Of a stretch of DNA of 17,114 nucleotides, positions 1-8,235 are shown one piece after another. A program made the position numbers and the translations under genes. The notes under the pieces are model-generated. The model was given only the letters and a program-made list of their open reading frames with translations. It was not told the DNA's origin and did not search any database. This stretch comes from Flavobacteriaceae bacterium (GTDB taxonomy: Bacteria > Bacteroidota > Bacteroidia > Flavobacteriales > Flavobacteriaceae), in NCBI GenBank assembly GCA_023141985.1, contig JAGLKH010000105.1, forward strand, positions 1-17,114. The letters run 5' to 3'. Every line of letters begins with the position of its first letter. Positions within the stretch are counted from its first letter, which is position 1.

Positions 1-1197
1 GCCGGTGAAGCCAAAGTGCCTTTCTTCTCGCTTTCTGGGTCAGATTTTGTAGAAATGTTTGTAGGTGTAGGGGCATCGAGGGTTAGAGATTTATTTAAAC
101 AGGCAAAAGAAAAATCTCCTTCAATTATTTTTATTGATGAAATAGATGCCATTGGTAGAGCCAGGGGGCGAAATGCAATGTCTGGTAGTAATGATGAACG
201 CGAAAACACGCTTAACCAGTTACTAACTGAAATGGATGGTTTTGGTACAAACACTAATGTAATTGTGCTTGCAGCTACTAATAGAGCCGATATTTTAGAC
301 AAAGCACTTATGCGAGCAGGACGTTTTGACAGACAAATATTTGTCGATTTACCAGATATTCGAGAACGTAAAGAAATTTTTGAAGTTCACTTAAGGCCTC
401 TTAAAAAAGCAAAAGGTTTAGATGTTGATTTTTTATCTAAACAAACCCCGGGATTCTCAGGAGCAGATATCGCTAATGTTTGCAATGAAGCTGCTTTAAT
501 AGCTGCGCGAAAAGGAAAAAAATCTGTTGGTAAACAAGATTTTCTTGATGCTGTAGATAGAATTGTTGGAGGTTTGGAAAAGAAAAATAAAATCATTACT
601 CCAAAAGAGAAAAAAGCTGTTGCTTTTCATGAGGCAGGTCATGCTACTGTAAGCTGGATGCTAGAGCATGCAGCACCATTAGTAAAAGTAACCATAGTTC
701 CAAGAGGACGATCGTTAGGAGCTGCATGGTATCTCCCGGAAGAGCGTTTAATTGTTCATCCAGAGCAAATGTTGGACGAAATGTGTGCTGCATTGGGTGG
801 TCGTGCTGCTGAAAAAGTAATTTTTAATAAAATATCGACCGGGGCACTTAGTGATTTAGAAAAAATAACAAAACAAGCTAGAGCAATGGTCACTGTTTAT
901 GGTTTGAGTGAAAAGGTTGGTAATTTAACTTATTATGACTCTTCCGGGCAAAACGAATATGGCTTTACTAAACCTTATAGTGAGAAAACAGCAGAATTAA
1001 TTGATAAAGAGATCTCCGATATTATTGAAAAACAATATCAACGTGCTTTAAAAATATTAGAAGCAAATAAGGATAAGCTTACCCAACTCGCCGAAGTACT
1101 TCTGGATAAGGAAGTGATTTTTAAAAATAATTTAGAAAAAATCTTTGGTAAAAGACCTTTCGATATAAAAGAGGAAGAGACTACAGAAAAAGAATAG
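1..1197 (+). CDS. ftsH: ATP-dependent zinc metalloprotease FtsH, 3' part (5' end outside window)
   Basis: Membrane-anchored AAA+ protease that extracts and degrades membrane and short-lived soluble proteins. The reading frame is open from base 1, where the sequence AGEAKVPFFS lies just after the Walker A loop of known FtsH proteins, so the N-terminal membrane segments and Walker A are outside the window. Visible parts in order are the pore loop MFVGVGAS, Walker B IIFIDEIDAIGR, the second region of homology with arginine fingers (RAGRFDRQ), and the peptidase domain with the zinc motif HEAGH (bases 628-642). The likely third zinc ligand is Asp in GALSDLEK. The C-terminal tail is charged (KEEETTEKE), as usual. 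All catalytic elements in view are intact. A 96-base gap separates it from the LUD/cdsA/psd cluster; FtsH controls lipid enzymes in other bacteria, but a link here is only inferred from position. The apparent GTG start at 16 is internal. Confidence 0.97.
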   Translation, partial: AGEAKVPFFSLSGSDFVEMFVGVGASRVRDLFKQAKEKSPSIIFIDEIDAIGRARGRNAMSGSNDERENTLNQLLTEMDGFGTNTNVIVLAATNRADILDKALMRAGRFDRQIFVDLPDIRERKEIFEVHLRPLKKAKGLDVDFLSKQTPGFSGADIANVCNEAALIAARKGKKSVGKQDFLDAVDRIVGGLEKKNKIITPKEKKAVAFHEAGHATVSWMLEHAAPLVKVTIVPRGRSLGAAWYLPEERLIVHPEQMLDEMCAALGGRAAEKVIFNKISTGALSDLEKITKQARAMVTVYGLSEKVGNLTYYDSSGQNEYGFTKPYSEKTAELIDKEISDIIEKQYQRALKILEANKDKLTQLAEVLLDKEVIFKNNLEKIFGKRPFDIKEEETTEKE

Positions 1198-1221
1198 AGC
1201 ACATAGAAATTCTTAAATTTC

Positions 1222-1252
1222 GAATTAGTTTATTTAAGTTTTTATATCTTTG
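1222..1252 (+). promoter_or_regulatory. Putative Bacteroidota promoter for the LUD-cdsA-psd-ACBP cluster
   Basis: TATCTTTG at 1245-1252 matches the Bacteroidota -7 consensus TAnnTTTG exactly. It is 41 bases before the LUD gene start, inside the only sizeable gap of this cluster. No clear TTTG is seen at the -33 position, so the call rests on the -7 box alone. Confidence 0.45.
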
Positions 1253-1293
1253 ATATATAGCAAGAATAAAAACTGATTAATAGCAAATACTAA

Positions 1294-1893
1294 ATGAGTC
1301 TATTTCGTAAAATCTTTGGTTTATCTGACGACTCTCAAGATAAAATTGAAAGCGAAGGGAGAAGCAAATATATGCCAGATATAAAGCTCCCTATTGATGA
1401 GCGTTTCACTATTAATTTTAAAGCCAATGGTGGAAAATTTTTATACTGTGAAGATTTAGATGAAGTTAAGCAAAACCTCAGCCTGATTCTTCAGGAAAAT
1501 GATTGGAAACAAAAAAGGGTTTTGCTCTTAGATGAGCGTCTGGCTAATAAGTTCAAAGATTTTGATTTTGAAATCAGTAATAATGATTGTACTTTCTTTC
1601 TAACAACTTGCGAGTTTTTGATTTCTAATGATGGTTCCTTATTAATTTCTTCTAATCAAATTGCCGAAAAGAGACTTCATGAGCTTCCTCCTAACTTTAT
1701 AATCTTTGCCACAACAAGTCAATTTGTAGAAACCATAAGTGAAGGCTTAAAAGGCATTAAACAAAAAAACAAAGAAAAGCTACCAACAAATATCACAACG
1801 ATTAAACATTTTAAAGCTTGTGATGATAAAGATTTCCTCAGTTATGGAAGTAGTTCAAAAAACTTATATTTGCTCTTATTAGAAGACTTATAA
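1294..1893 (+). CDS. LUD-domain (LutC/YkgG-like) protein, function unknown
   Basis: A 199-residue cytoplasmic protein with no signal peptide or membrane segment. I assign it to the LUD (lactate utilisation, LutC/YkgG) family from overall resemblance: alternating beta/alpha layout, central segments such as VLLLDERLANKF, FLLTTCEF-like strand, FIIFATTSQFVETIS, and a family-like end (LYLLLLEDL). No cofactor motif is obvious and the N-terminal 35 residues are basic and polar. LutC works with LutA and LutB on lactate oxidation in Bacillus, but neither partner is here. Members of this family commonly sit between ftsH and cdsA in flavobacteria as I recall, so lactate use is doubtful for this one. The stop codon is followed directly by the cdsA ATG, which implies translational coupling. 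Confident as a gene, moderate for the family, no confidence in function. Confidence 0.8.
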   Translation: MSLFRKIFGLSDDSQDKIESEGRSKYMPDIKLPIDERFTINFKANGGKFLYCEDLDEVKQNLSLILQENDWKQKRVLLLDERLANKFKDFDFEISNNDCTFFLTTCEFLISNDGSLLISSNQIAEKRLHELPPNFIIFATTSQFVETISEGLKGIKQKNKEKLPTNITTIKHFKACDDKDFLSYGSSSKNLYLLLLEDL

Positions 1894-2715
1894 ATGAAGG
1901 AACTAATCGTTAGAGCATTATCAGGCATTATATATGTATCCTTATTTTTACTTTCATTAAACTCACAACACGCATTAATTGCCTTATTTTTTGTTTTTGG
2001 ATTAATTTGTATTGCCGAGTTTAATAAACTTATTCAATTAAAAGGTGTCGTTTCATATATCATTTTTATTACACTATATCTTTCCTTTGCTTATTGGCAA
2101 TTGGTTTTAGATTCTAACGAAGGATTTATAGAAGCCATTCAAATTTTGCATGTACTTACAATATTTGTACAATTGTTTTTAATAAAAGATTTATTTTCCG
2201 AAAAAACACTTCCTCTTTTTATTACTAAAGGTTATATTAATACCACGTTCTATTTATCGAGTGCCTTTATTTTTATAATACTTATTGCAAATTATTATGA
2301 TACCTTTAATCCTAATATATTATTAGGAGCTTCCATTTTAGTTTGGGTAAACGATTCATTCGCCTATTTAATTGGAAAGAATTTTGGAAAACAGAAGCTT
2401 TTTGCAAGAATTTCACCTAAGAAAACGGTTGAAGGCTTTTTAGGTGGTTTATTTTTTGCTTGTGTAGGCAGCTATTTTATTGCTAAATACACCAACACAT
2501 TAGATGCCACAAATTGGCTAATTATGAGTATAATTATTAGCGTTTTTGGTACCTTAGGAGATTTAATAGAATCTAAATACAAACGACAGGCCAATGTTAA
2601 AGACAGTGGTGTAATTATGCCGGGACATGGAGGGCTTTTAGATCGATTAGACAGTATTATTTTTGCTGCTCCTTTTATTTATTTGTTTTTAAGAATTTTA
2701 AAATATGTTTCATAA
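1894..2715 (+). CDS. cdsA: Phosphatidate cytidylyltransferase (CDP-diacylglycerol synthase)
   Basis: Integral membrane enzyme that converts CTP and phosphatidic acid to CDP-diacylglycerol, the precursor of all phospholipids. The 273-residue protein has about seven hydrophobic segments and, at residues 227-251, the CDS family signature: SKYKRQ, then VKDSG, then PGHGGLLDRLDS. The KD pair and the HGG-x-x-DR part are the conserved metal and substrate residues. Length is typical of the bacterial family. The ATG directly follows the LUD stop codon, and the 3' end overlaps psd by 11 bases, so it is translated within the cluster. The next gene, psd, acts two steps later in PE synthesis; phosphatidylserine synthase, the step between, is not in this window. 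Confidence 0.95.
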   Translation: MKELIVRALSGIIYVSLFLLSLNSQHALIALFFVFGLICIAEFNKLIQLKGVVSYIIFITLYLSFAYWQLVLDSNEGFIEAIQILHVLTIFVQLFLIKDLFSEKTLPLFITKGYINTTFYLSSAFIFIILIANYYDTFNPNILLGASILVWVNDSFAYLIGKNFGKQKLFARISPKKTVEGFLGGLFFACVGSYFIAKYTNTLDATNWLIMSIIISVFGTLGDLIESKYKRQANVKDSGVIMPGHGGLLDRLDSIIFAAPFIYLFLRILKYVS

Positions 2716-3355
2716 AGAAGGCCATAAAATTATATTTTTAACATTCGCTTTTGTTGTTATTGCTGTTTTACTCATTGATCGTTTTATAGATATATCTTGG
2801 TTACAGATCGTTTTAGAGGCTGGTTTACTAGTATTTTTAATTTTAATTCTTCAGTTTTTTAGAAATCCTAAACGACAAACCCAATTAAATAATAATCATG
2901 TACTTGCTCCTGTAGATGGCAAAGTAGTTGTAATAGAAGAAGTTTTTGAAAACGAATATTTTAACGATAGGCGCATTCAAGTTAGTGTATTTATGTCTCC
3001 TTTAAATGTTCATGTAACACGTTACCCAATAGGTGGTAATGTAGTGCTTAGCAAATATCATCCCGGTAAATATTTAGTGGCCTGGCATCCTAAAGCAAGC
3101 GAAGAGAATGAACGTACAACTGTTGTATTAAATAATGAAACTTACGGCAAAGTATTGTATCGACAAATTGCAGGAGCAGTTGCAAGACGCATTGTAAATT
3201 ATGCCCAGCAAAATGATGAAATTAAACAAGGTGAAGACTCCGGTTTTATTAAGTTTGGTTCAAGAGTAGATTTATTTTTACCTTTAGATACAAATATTAA
3301 AGTTAAGCTCAATCAAAAAGTTCGTGGTGGCGAAAGTATTATTGCCGAAATATAA
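2705..3355 (+). CDS. psd: Phosphatidylserine decarboxylase, short form
   Basis: Converts phosphatidylserine to phosphatidylethanolamine, the main membrane lipid. The 216-residue protein begins with two hydrophobic segments (about residues 8-24 and 31-50) that anchor it, followed by the conserved APVDGKVV, then SPLNVHVTRYP and YHPGKY. The self-cleavage site is FGSR, with Gly185-Ser186; cleavage there yields the pyruvoyl cofactor on Ser186 and splits the proenzyme into beta and alpha chains. FGSR replaces the LGST of the long E. coli-type enzyme, as in the short PSD-A group. The ATG lies inside the end of cdsA (11-base overlap), and the stop shares one base with the next start (TAATG), so coupling is likely. 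Confidence 0.95.
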   Translation: MFHKEGHKIIFLTFAFVVIAVLLIDRFIDISWLQIVLEAGLLVFLILILQFFRNPKRQTQLNNNHVLAPVDGKVVVIEEVFENEYFNDRRIQVSVFMSPLNVHVTRYPIGGNVVLSKYHPGKYLVAWHPKASEENERTTVVLNNETYGKVLYRQIAGAVARRIVNYAQQNDEIKQGEDSGFIKFGSRVDLFLPLDTNIKVKLNQKVRGGESIIAEI

Positions 3356-3621
3356 TGGCTTCTAAAAAATTAGACATAGAATTTAAAAATGCTGTTAAAC
3401 GTGTAAATGCACATACAGACCCTTTTCCTGCGGATACTTTATTGCGTTTGTACGCCTACTACAAAAAAGCAACCAACGATTATGGCAGGCCTAGTAGTAG
3501 AACACCTATCATAAATGCGTTTAAAACTAATGCTTTATTTCAAACAGAAGATATTACTGAAGATGAAGCCAAACGCATTTATATAAATTTAGTGCATGAT
3601 TACTTTTTGGACAAAAAGTAA
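3355..3621 (+). CDS. Acyl-CoA-binding protein (ACBP family)
   Basis: Small (88 residues) soluble four-helix protein predicted to bind long-chain acyl-CoA and buffer or carry it between enzymes. It contains the ACBP core LRLYAYYKKATND, matching the YKQAT helix of animal ACBP where Tyr and Lys contact the CoA, and the last helix EDEAKRIYINLVHDYF, matching the AYI-x-KVEEL segment. The middle part (NAFKTNALF) is shorter than the animal KW-DAW segment. ACBP is mainly eukaryotic and patchy in bacteria. Its TAATG overlap with psd ties it to phospholipid synthesis, perhaps feeding acyl chains to membrane lipids; that role is inference. It is the last gene of the cluster. Confidence 0.85.
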   Translation: MASKKLDIEFKNAVKRVNAHTDPFPADTLLRLYAYYKKATNDYGRPSSRTPIINAFKTNALFQTEDITEDEAKRIYINLVHDYFLDKK

Positions 3622-3705
3622 ATTCTCTGGCATAAAATAACCTTGATCTTGTGAAACAACCTCAAAACCCTCAAGATGTCTTGGCAAAAACAAAAACGAC
3701 CCCTT

Positions 3706-5859
3706 TTACAAATTATCCAACTGGTTGTTTTTTCCATCTTCGCTTATGGTCCAAAAGAAACCTATAAAAAAGAATTGGTCAGCGGCAGGACGTAATGTTC
3801 TTCTTGCAAAATTGCCATTTAAATCAGGTACATCTGCATATTGATAGCCATTAATATTTTTAAAACCTAAAACATTATTTATAGAAAAATATAAGATTTT
3901 TTGTTGGCTAATTAAATATGCCCAATTTAAACTCAGGCTATTGTAAGGTTTTGTTTTTTGGTTTAAAAATCCTTTTTGGTTTAAGTTGGTATAAGTTCTT
4001 CCAGAAGCAAAACCATAGCTAAACCCTATTTGGCTTTTCCAATCGCTAACCCAATACTTTCCTACCACCGAAATATTATGTGTATTTGCAAAATTTGGCT
4101 GTGCTTCTATAGGGTAGTTTCTGTAATTACGCTTTGTATCTATATACGAATAGCTTAACCAATAATCTGTATTTTTTATGCTTTTGCTATCTCTCCAAAA
4201 TAAATCTAATCCTTTTGCAAAACCATATCCATTACTATTATAATCACTATCGAAACTCGCAAAATCGGTATTATATTTTACCAGGTTATTGTAATCTTTA
4301 TAGTAAGCTTCGGCTCTAAAAATCTTTCCTTCACTATTAAATTGGTAGTTTAAAATATAATGAGATGTATGTTGTGGTTTTAAATCTTGGCTAAACTTTA
4401 AAATTATGGGTGTTGGATTCTGATAAAAATCACCATAAGCTAAAGACACTTGACTTTTAGCTGAAGTCTTATATGCAAAAGATAATCTTGGAGCTATTAA
4501 AAAATCTTTAAATATCTGGCTATATTCTAATCGTAATCCTGCTTTTAAAGCTAACTTTTTTGAGAAAAAAATATCTGCTTCAGTAAAGGCTGCACTTATG
4601 TTATTGTTATAACCAAAACTTACAGGTGCAATAGTTTCATCTAAAAATTCCTCATTAAAATCGGTGGCAAAATATTCAACTCCAAAATTGAGTTTAAATC
4701 TATTACTAAAATGGCGTTTAAATTTCAACTTTATATGAATGGAGTTTTCGGTATCCAGGATATCACTATCAATAATATTAATCTTCTCTTTATTATGTGT
4801 AAAGCTCATACCTCCGAACACAGACCATGTATCGTTTAATACACCTTGATATGAGCCATTAAAATATAAATTATTATTATTTAATTTAAATTGAATACCA
4901 TCAATATAGTTAATATCTTCTTGAGTCAACTCAAAATTTGTAGTATCAAAAGCCGAATATAATTTTAATAATCCATTATCAGATTTTCGTCTAAAAACTG
5001 CTTCTCCAGAAATTGATTCGTAAGGTTTTTTCCAATCATTTCTATCTTGAAAAATTGCATTATAAGGTGCTAAATTTATATATGATGCATTTACACTAAT
5101 TGAATTTTTATTCCATTTTTGTGTGTTACCAATTGTTGCACCAACACTCATAATACCAATGTCTGTTTTTTCTTGATCCGGTTCATCAATAGTATTCAAT
5201 AATAATACACTTGATAAGGCCTGCCCAAATTCGGCAGAATAACCTCCTGTCGAAAAGGTAATACCATCAAATAAAAATGGAGAATAGCGTCCACGAGTAG
5301 GCGTATTATTGGTGCTCGGTGTATATGGCGTAAATACCCGAATACCATCTATAAAAATCTGTGTCTCCTCTGCTTCACCTCCACGAACAAACAAACGACC
5401 ATCTTCGGCAACCGTTGTTGTACCGGGAAGTGTTTGTAAAGCACCAACAAAGTCTCCCAAAGCACTTGCTGTGGTAACTACATCTAAAGGTTTTAATACC
5501 GCTACTTTACTATTATCTCCTGCAGTAAAAGTACCTGCAGAAAGTACTACTGCATCAAGAGCATTTACATCTTCTTGCAGTTTTATTTGCAAATCTTTCA
5601 TGTAAATAAGGCCTCCAACTATAGTATATGTTTCGTAAGACAAATAGGAAATAATTAAAGTTTTAGTTCCTGCCTCATGAGTAGTAAACGAGAATTCACC
5701 ATTTTCGTTAGTTGTACTACCATCGTAAGTACCTTCTAAATATACATTGGCTCCAACTATAGGGATGTTTTTAGTATTGGTTACTTTTCCGCTAATCGAT
5801 GATTGTGCAATTATAGAATATGATAATAAAAAGATGAAAATTGATATTAAATGATTCAT
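3706..5859 (-). CDS. TonB-dependent receptor with N-terminal CarboxypepD_reg-like domain
   Basis: Outer-membrane active transporter, 717 residues from the chosen start. It has a signal peptide (MNHLISIFIFLLSYSIIAQ, residues 1-19), a CarboxypepD_reg-like beta domain (about 22-96, SISGKV...GANVYLEGT...ENGEFSF), a plug (about 104-230, with LFVRGG, IFIDGIRV and GGYSAEFGQALSSVL), then a beta-barrel of aromatic-rich strands. After the last barrel strand (FFIGFFWTIS) there is a short polar tail, unlike the usual terminal aromatic residue. An in-frame ATG at 5895 would add 12 residues before the signal peptide; I prefer the ATG at 5859 because it puts the signal peptide at the N-terminus. No SusD gene lies beside it, so it is not a standard polysaccharide SusC/D pair. 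The substrate cannot be told from sequence. It is convergent with the ACBP gene. Confidence 0.93.
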   Translation of the reverse strand: MNHLISIFIFLLSYSIIAQSSISGKVTNTKNIPIVGANVYLEGTYDGSTTNENGEFSFTTHEAGTKTLIISYLSYETYTIVGGLIYMKDLQIKLQEDVNALDAVVLSAGTFTAGDNSKVAVLKPLDVVTTASALGDFVGALQTLPGTTTVAEDGRLFVRGGEAEETQIFIDGIRVFTPYTPSTNNTPTRGRYSPFLFDGITFSTGGYSAEFGQALSSVLLLNTIDEPDQEKTDIGIMSVGATIGNTQKWNKNSISVNASYINLAPYNAIFQDRNDWKKPYESISGEAVFRRKSDNGLLKLYSAFDTTNFELTQEDINYIDGIQFKLNNNNLYFNGSYQGVLNDTWSVFGGMSFTHNKEKINIIDSDILDTENSIHIKLKFKRHFSNRFKLNFGVEYFATDFNEEFLDETIAPVSFGYNNNISAAFTEADIFFSKKLALKAGLRLEYSQIFKDFLIAPRLSFAYKTSAKSQVSLAYGDFYQNPTPIILKFSQDLKPQHTSHYILNYQFNSEGKIFRAEAYYKDYNNLVKYNTDFASFDSDYNSNGYGFAKGLDLFWRDSKSIKNTDYWLSYSYIDTKRNYRNYPIEAQPNFANTHNISVVGKYWVSDWKSQIGFSYGFASGRTYTNLNQKGFLNQKTKPYNSLSLNWAYLISQQKILYFSINNVLGFKNINGYQYADVPDLNGNFARRTLRPAADQFFFIGFFWTISEDGKNNQLDNL

Positions 5860-5960
5860 TAGTATGCTTGTATTCGCTTTTTTACTGAAACCCATTCAGC
5901 ATAAATTGATGAAACAAATTTGTGTTAGAAGATTGACTTACTAAACTTATATTGACCCAA

Positions 5961-5994
5961 TTGTAAAAATTTAGTGATGAATTGAATATATTTG
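5961..5994 (+). promoter_or_regulatory. Bacteroidota promoter of the YhhN-family gene
   Basis: TTG at 5961-5963 and TATATTTG at 5987-5994 fit the -33/-7 pattern TTG-N17-23-TAnnTTTG with a 23-base spacer. Transcription would begin near 6000, which excludes the apparent TTG start at 5992 and supports the ATG at 6010. Confidence 0.6.
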
Positions 5995-6009
5995 ATAAAA
6001 TTAACAACC

Positions 6010-6681
6010 ATGCAATCTAAATTACATACATCCTTTTCTGTAGTCTATTTTATTGTAGTTATTGACACCATTATTTGTAGTAGTATCGAGAAACTTATGC
6101 CGATGTACTATTTTACAAAACCAGCAATACTTACACTATTAGTTATTTATTTTTGGCTACAAAGCACACATTTAAATAAAAGAACAAGATACATTACCGT
6201 ATTAGCTTTACTGTTTTCATTAATAGGTGATGTTTTATTAATGTTTGTAGATAAATCTTCTAATTTTTTCATTGGAGGATTAATTGCATTTTTATTAGCG
6301 CATCTAATGTACATTTCGGTGTTTTTAAAATCGAGAAATAAAAATGCAAACCCATTTTCTATTATAGTTGTTTTATTAATTTATGCTTCCGGATTGTTTT
6401 ATCTTATAAAAGATGGATTAGGAGAAATGCTCATTCCTGTTTTGTTGTATCTAATTGTAATTTTAACAATGGCAATTACTGCCTTTCTGCGTAAAAGGCT
6501 TGCAAGCTCAAATAGTTATAATTTAGTGTTTGCCGGGGCTATTTTCTTTATGATTTCTGATAGTTTACTTGCTCTAAATAAATTTTATGAAACATTACCA
6601 CTATCTAATATAAGCATTATGCTAACCTATGCTTTGGCACAGTATTTAATTGTATCAGGTATTTTAAAACAGGAGCATTAA
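6010..6681 (+). CDS. YhhN/TMEM86 family membrane protein (lysoplasmalogenase-like)
   Basis: A 223-residue integral membrane protein with about seven to eight hydrophobic helices. It carries both acidic motifs of the YhhN/TMEM86 family: SLIGDVLLMF (Asp74) and FMISDSLLALNKF (Asp184), with FFIGGLIAFLLAHLMY between them. Family members TMEM86A/B hydrolyse the vinyl-ether bond of lysoplasmalogens. Aerobic flavobacteria are not known as plasmalogen producers, so the natural substrate here is open. An in-frame TTG at 5992 overlaps the promoter box, so the ATG at 6010 is the better start. The gene is divergent from the TonB receptor and stands 70 bases before the M20 amidohydrolase; co-transcription with the latter is possible but not shown. 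Confidence 0.85.
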   Translation: MQSKLHTSFSVVYFIVVIDTIICSSIEKLMPMYYFTKPAILTLLVIYFWLQSTHLNKRTRYITVLALLFSLIGDVLLMFVDKSSNFFIGGLIAFLLAHLMYISVFLKSRNKNANPFSIIVVLLIYASGLFYLIKDGLGEMLIPVLLYLIVILTMAITAFLRKRLASSNSYNLVFAGAIFFMISDSLLALNKFYETLPLSNISIMLTYALAQYLIVSGILKQEH

Positions 6682-6751
6682 ACAGCAACTAAAATTTAAA
6701 AAAACAGGAACATTATAAATTCATTTGACAACTAACTAACACTTTTTATAT

Positions 6752-8176
6752 ATGAAAACTATTTATTTTTTAGCACTTATCACATTTTTCGGGTTCAATG
6801 TCTATGCACAAGAAAATACAGATAAAATATTAAAACAGTTAGATGCAAAAACTTCTTTTTATGGTGATATCGCTCAAACCATTTGGAATTATGCCGAAGT
6901 GGGATACCAGGAAGAAAAAAGTAGTGCATTACTTCAAAAAACTTTACAAGATGAAGGATTTAGTATCGAAACCGGAGTAGCAGGTATACCAACTGCTTTT
7001 ATTGCCGAATATGGATCCGAAGGTCCTATAATAGCAGTTTTAGGTGAATTTGATGCACTTCCCGGATTATCGCAACAAGCGATTCCTGTAAAAAAATCTG
7101 ATGGTAAAAAAGCAGGTCATGCCTGTGGCCATCATTTATTTGGAACAGCATCAACTGCCGCTGCTATAAGTGTGAAAAACTGGCTTAAAGATAATAAAGT
7201 AAAAGGGCGTATTAGGTTTTATGGTTGCCCTGCTGAAGAAGGAGGTTCTGCAAAAGTATATATGACGCGTGAAGGACTATTTAACGATGTTGATATTGTA
7301 TTACACTGGCATCCGGGAGATAAAAACGCTTCCAATCCAGGAGCAGCTTTAGCTAACAAATCTGCAAAATTTAGATTTTATGGTGTTTCAGCACATGCTG
7401 CAGGAGCTCCGGAAAAAGGTCGCTCTGCATTAGATGCGGTTGAAAGTATGAATTATATGGTTAATATGATGCGTGAACATATTCCGCAAGAATCACGTAT
7501 ACATTATGTGATTACTGATGGTGGAAGGGCTCCTAATGTAGTTCCGGACTATGCAGAAGTTTATTATTACGCCAGGCATAATAAAAGAGATGTTGTAATC
7601 AATATTTTTGACCGTATTGTAAATTCAGCTAAAGGAGCAGCTTTAGGAACTGACACTACAATGGAATTTGAAATGATTGGTGGAACACATGAGTTATTAC
7701 CAAATTTAACACTACAAAAAGTTATGCATAAAAATTTAATGGCTATCAGTGGTTTTAAATATACAGAAGATGAAAAACTTTTTGCAACTAAAATTTCTAA
7801 AAGTTTAGGAAAAAAGACTCTTGATACTAAATATTCTGAAGGTGTTGCTCCATATAAATTAAATGCCAGAGCTTATGGCTCAACTGATGTTGGTGATGTT
7901 AGTTTTACGGTTCCAACTGTTGGTATGAGTGCAGCAACTTGGGTTCCAGGCACTCCAGCTCATAGCTGGCAAGCTGTAGCTGCTGGTGGCACAAGTATTG
8001 GCACAAAAGGTATGATGGTTGCTGCAAAAACGTTAACTGCAACAGCTATCGAATTATTTTCTAATACAGATATTATTCGTGATGCTAAAGCAGAGTTTGA
8101 CAAATCACGTGGTACAAACTTTAAATACATCCCGTTACTTGGAGATAGAGCCCCAGCTTTAAATTATAGAAATTAA
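6752..8176 (+). CDS. Secreted M20D amidohydrolase, AbgB-like
   Basis: Predicted exported metallo-amidohydrolase of 474 residues. A signal peptide (MKTIYFLALITFFGFNVYAQ) precedes the mature domain. The M20D core shows LGEFDALPGLSQQ (97-109), AGHACGHHLFGTA with the metal ligands His123 and His127, GCPAEEGG with Glu162/Glu163, and HWHP (185-188). The dimerisation domain contains VSAHAAGAPEKGRSALDAV, and the C-terminal part returns to the catalytic fold (STDVGDVSF, GTPAHSWQ). The closest family I recognise is E. coli AbgB, the p-aminobenzoyl-glutamate hydrolase subunit, with matching motifs along the length. AbgB is cytoplasmic and pairs with AbgA; here there is a signal peptide and no AbgA gene, so the substrate may be another N-acyl amino acid or peptide outside the cytoplasm. 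A weak -7-like box (TTCATTTG, 6720-6727) lies upstream. Confidence 0.9.
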   Translation: MKTIYFLALITFFGFNVYAQENTDKILKQLDAKTSFYGDIAQTIWNYAEVGYQEEKSSALLQKTLQDEGFSIETGVAGIPTAFIAEYGSEGPIIAVLGEFDALPGLSQQAIPVKKSDGKKAGHACGHHLFGTASTAAAISVKNWLKDNKVKGRIRFYGCPAEEGGSAKVYMTREGLFNDVDIVLHWHPGDKNASNPGAALANKSAKFRFYGVSAHAAGAPEKGRSALDAVESMNYMVNMMREHIPQESRIHYVITDGGRAPNVVPDYAEVYYYARHNKRDVVINIFDRIVNSAKGAALGTDTTMEFEMIGGTHELLPNLTLQKVMHKNLMAISGFKYTEDEKLFATKISKSLGKKTLDTKYSEGVAPYKLNARAYGSTDVGDVSFTVPTVGMSAATWVPGTPAHSWQAVAAGGTSIGTKGMMVAAKTLTATAIELFSNTDIIRDAKAEFDKSRGTNFKYIPLLGDRAPALNYRN

Positions 8177-8191
8177 ATAAATCTTTTCTTT

Positions 8192-8220
8192 TGTAACATT
8201 TATAAATTTAGGCTACTTAT
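8192..8220 (+). promoter_or_regulatory. Possible ECF-type promoter of the sigma factor gene
   Basis: TGTAAC at 8192-8197 resembles the AAC-bearing -35 element of ECF sigma factors, and GCTACTTAT at 8212-8220 sits at a plausible -10 distance (14-base spacer). No TAnnTTTG box is present in this gap. Self-activation of the sigma gene would fit, but this is pattern inference only. Confidence 0.3.
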
Positions 8221-8235
8221 AGAATATCTAACCAA

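Noticed and set aside
387..596. 69-codon - strand reading frame within ftsH
   Set aside because: Antisense to the highly conserved AAA lid region of FtsH.
3645..3676. ATCTTG/CAAGAT inverted repeat between the ACBP gene and the TonB receptor
   Set aside because: Only six pairs with a 20-base loop and no T tract; too weak to call a terminator.
4134..4319. 61-codon + strand reading frame within the TonB receptor
   Set aside because: Antisense to the barrel region; Tyr/Asn/Leu-rich composition reflects the reverse of A+T-rich codons.
5309..5605. 98-codon reading frame on the + strand within the TonB receptor
   Set aside because: It is antisense to the conserved plug domain and has low-complexity Ser/Thr composition; no start signal or domain.
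5914..5923. Palindrome ACAAATTTGT upstream of the TonB receptor
   Set aside because: Ten bases of A+T-rich palindrome are expected by chance in this composition; as a - strand promoter box it mismatches TAnnTTTG and lacks a -33 partner.
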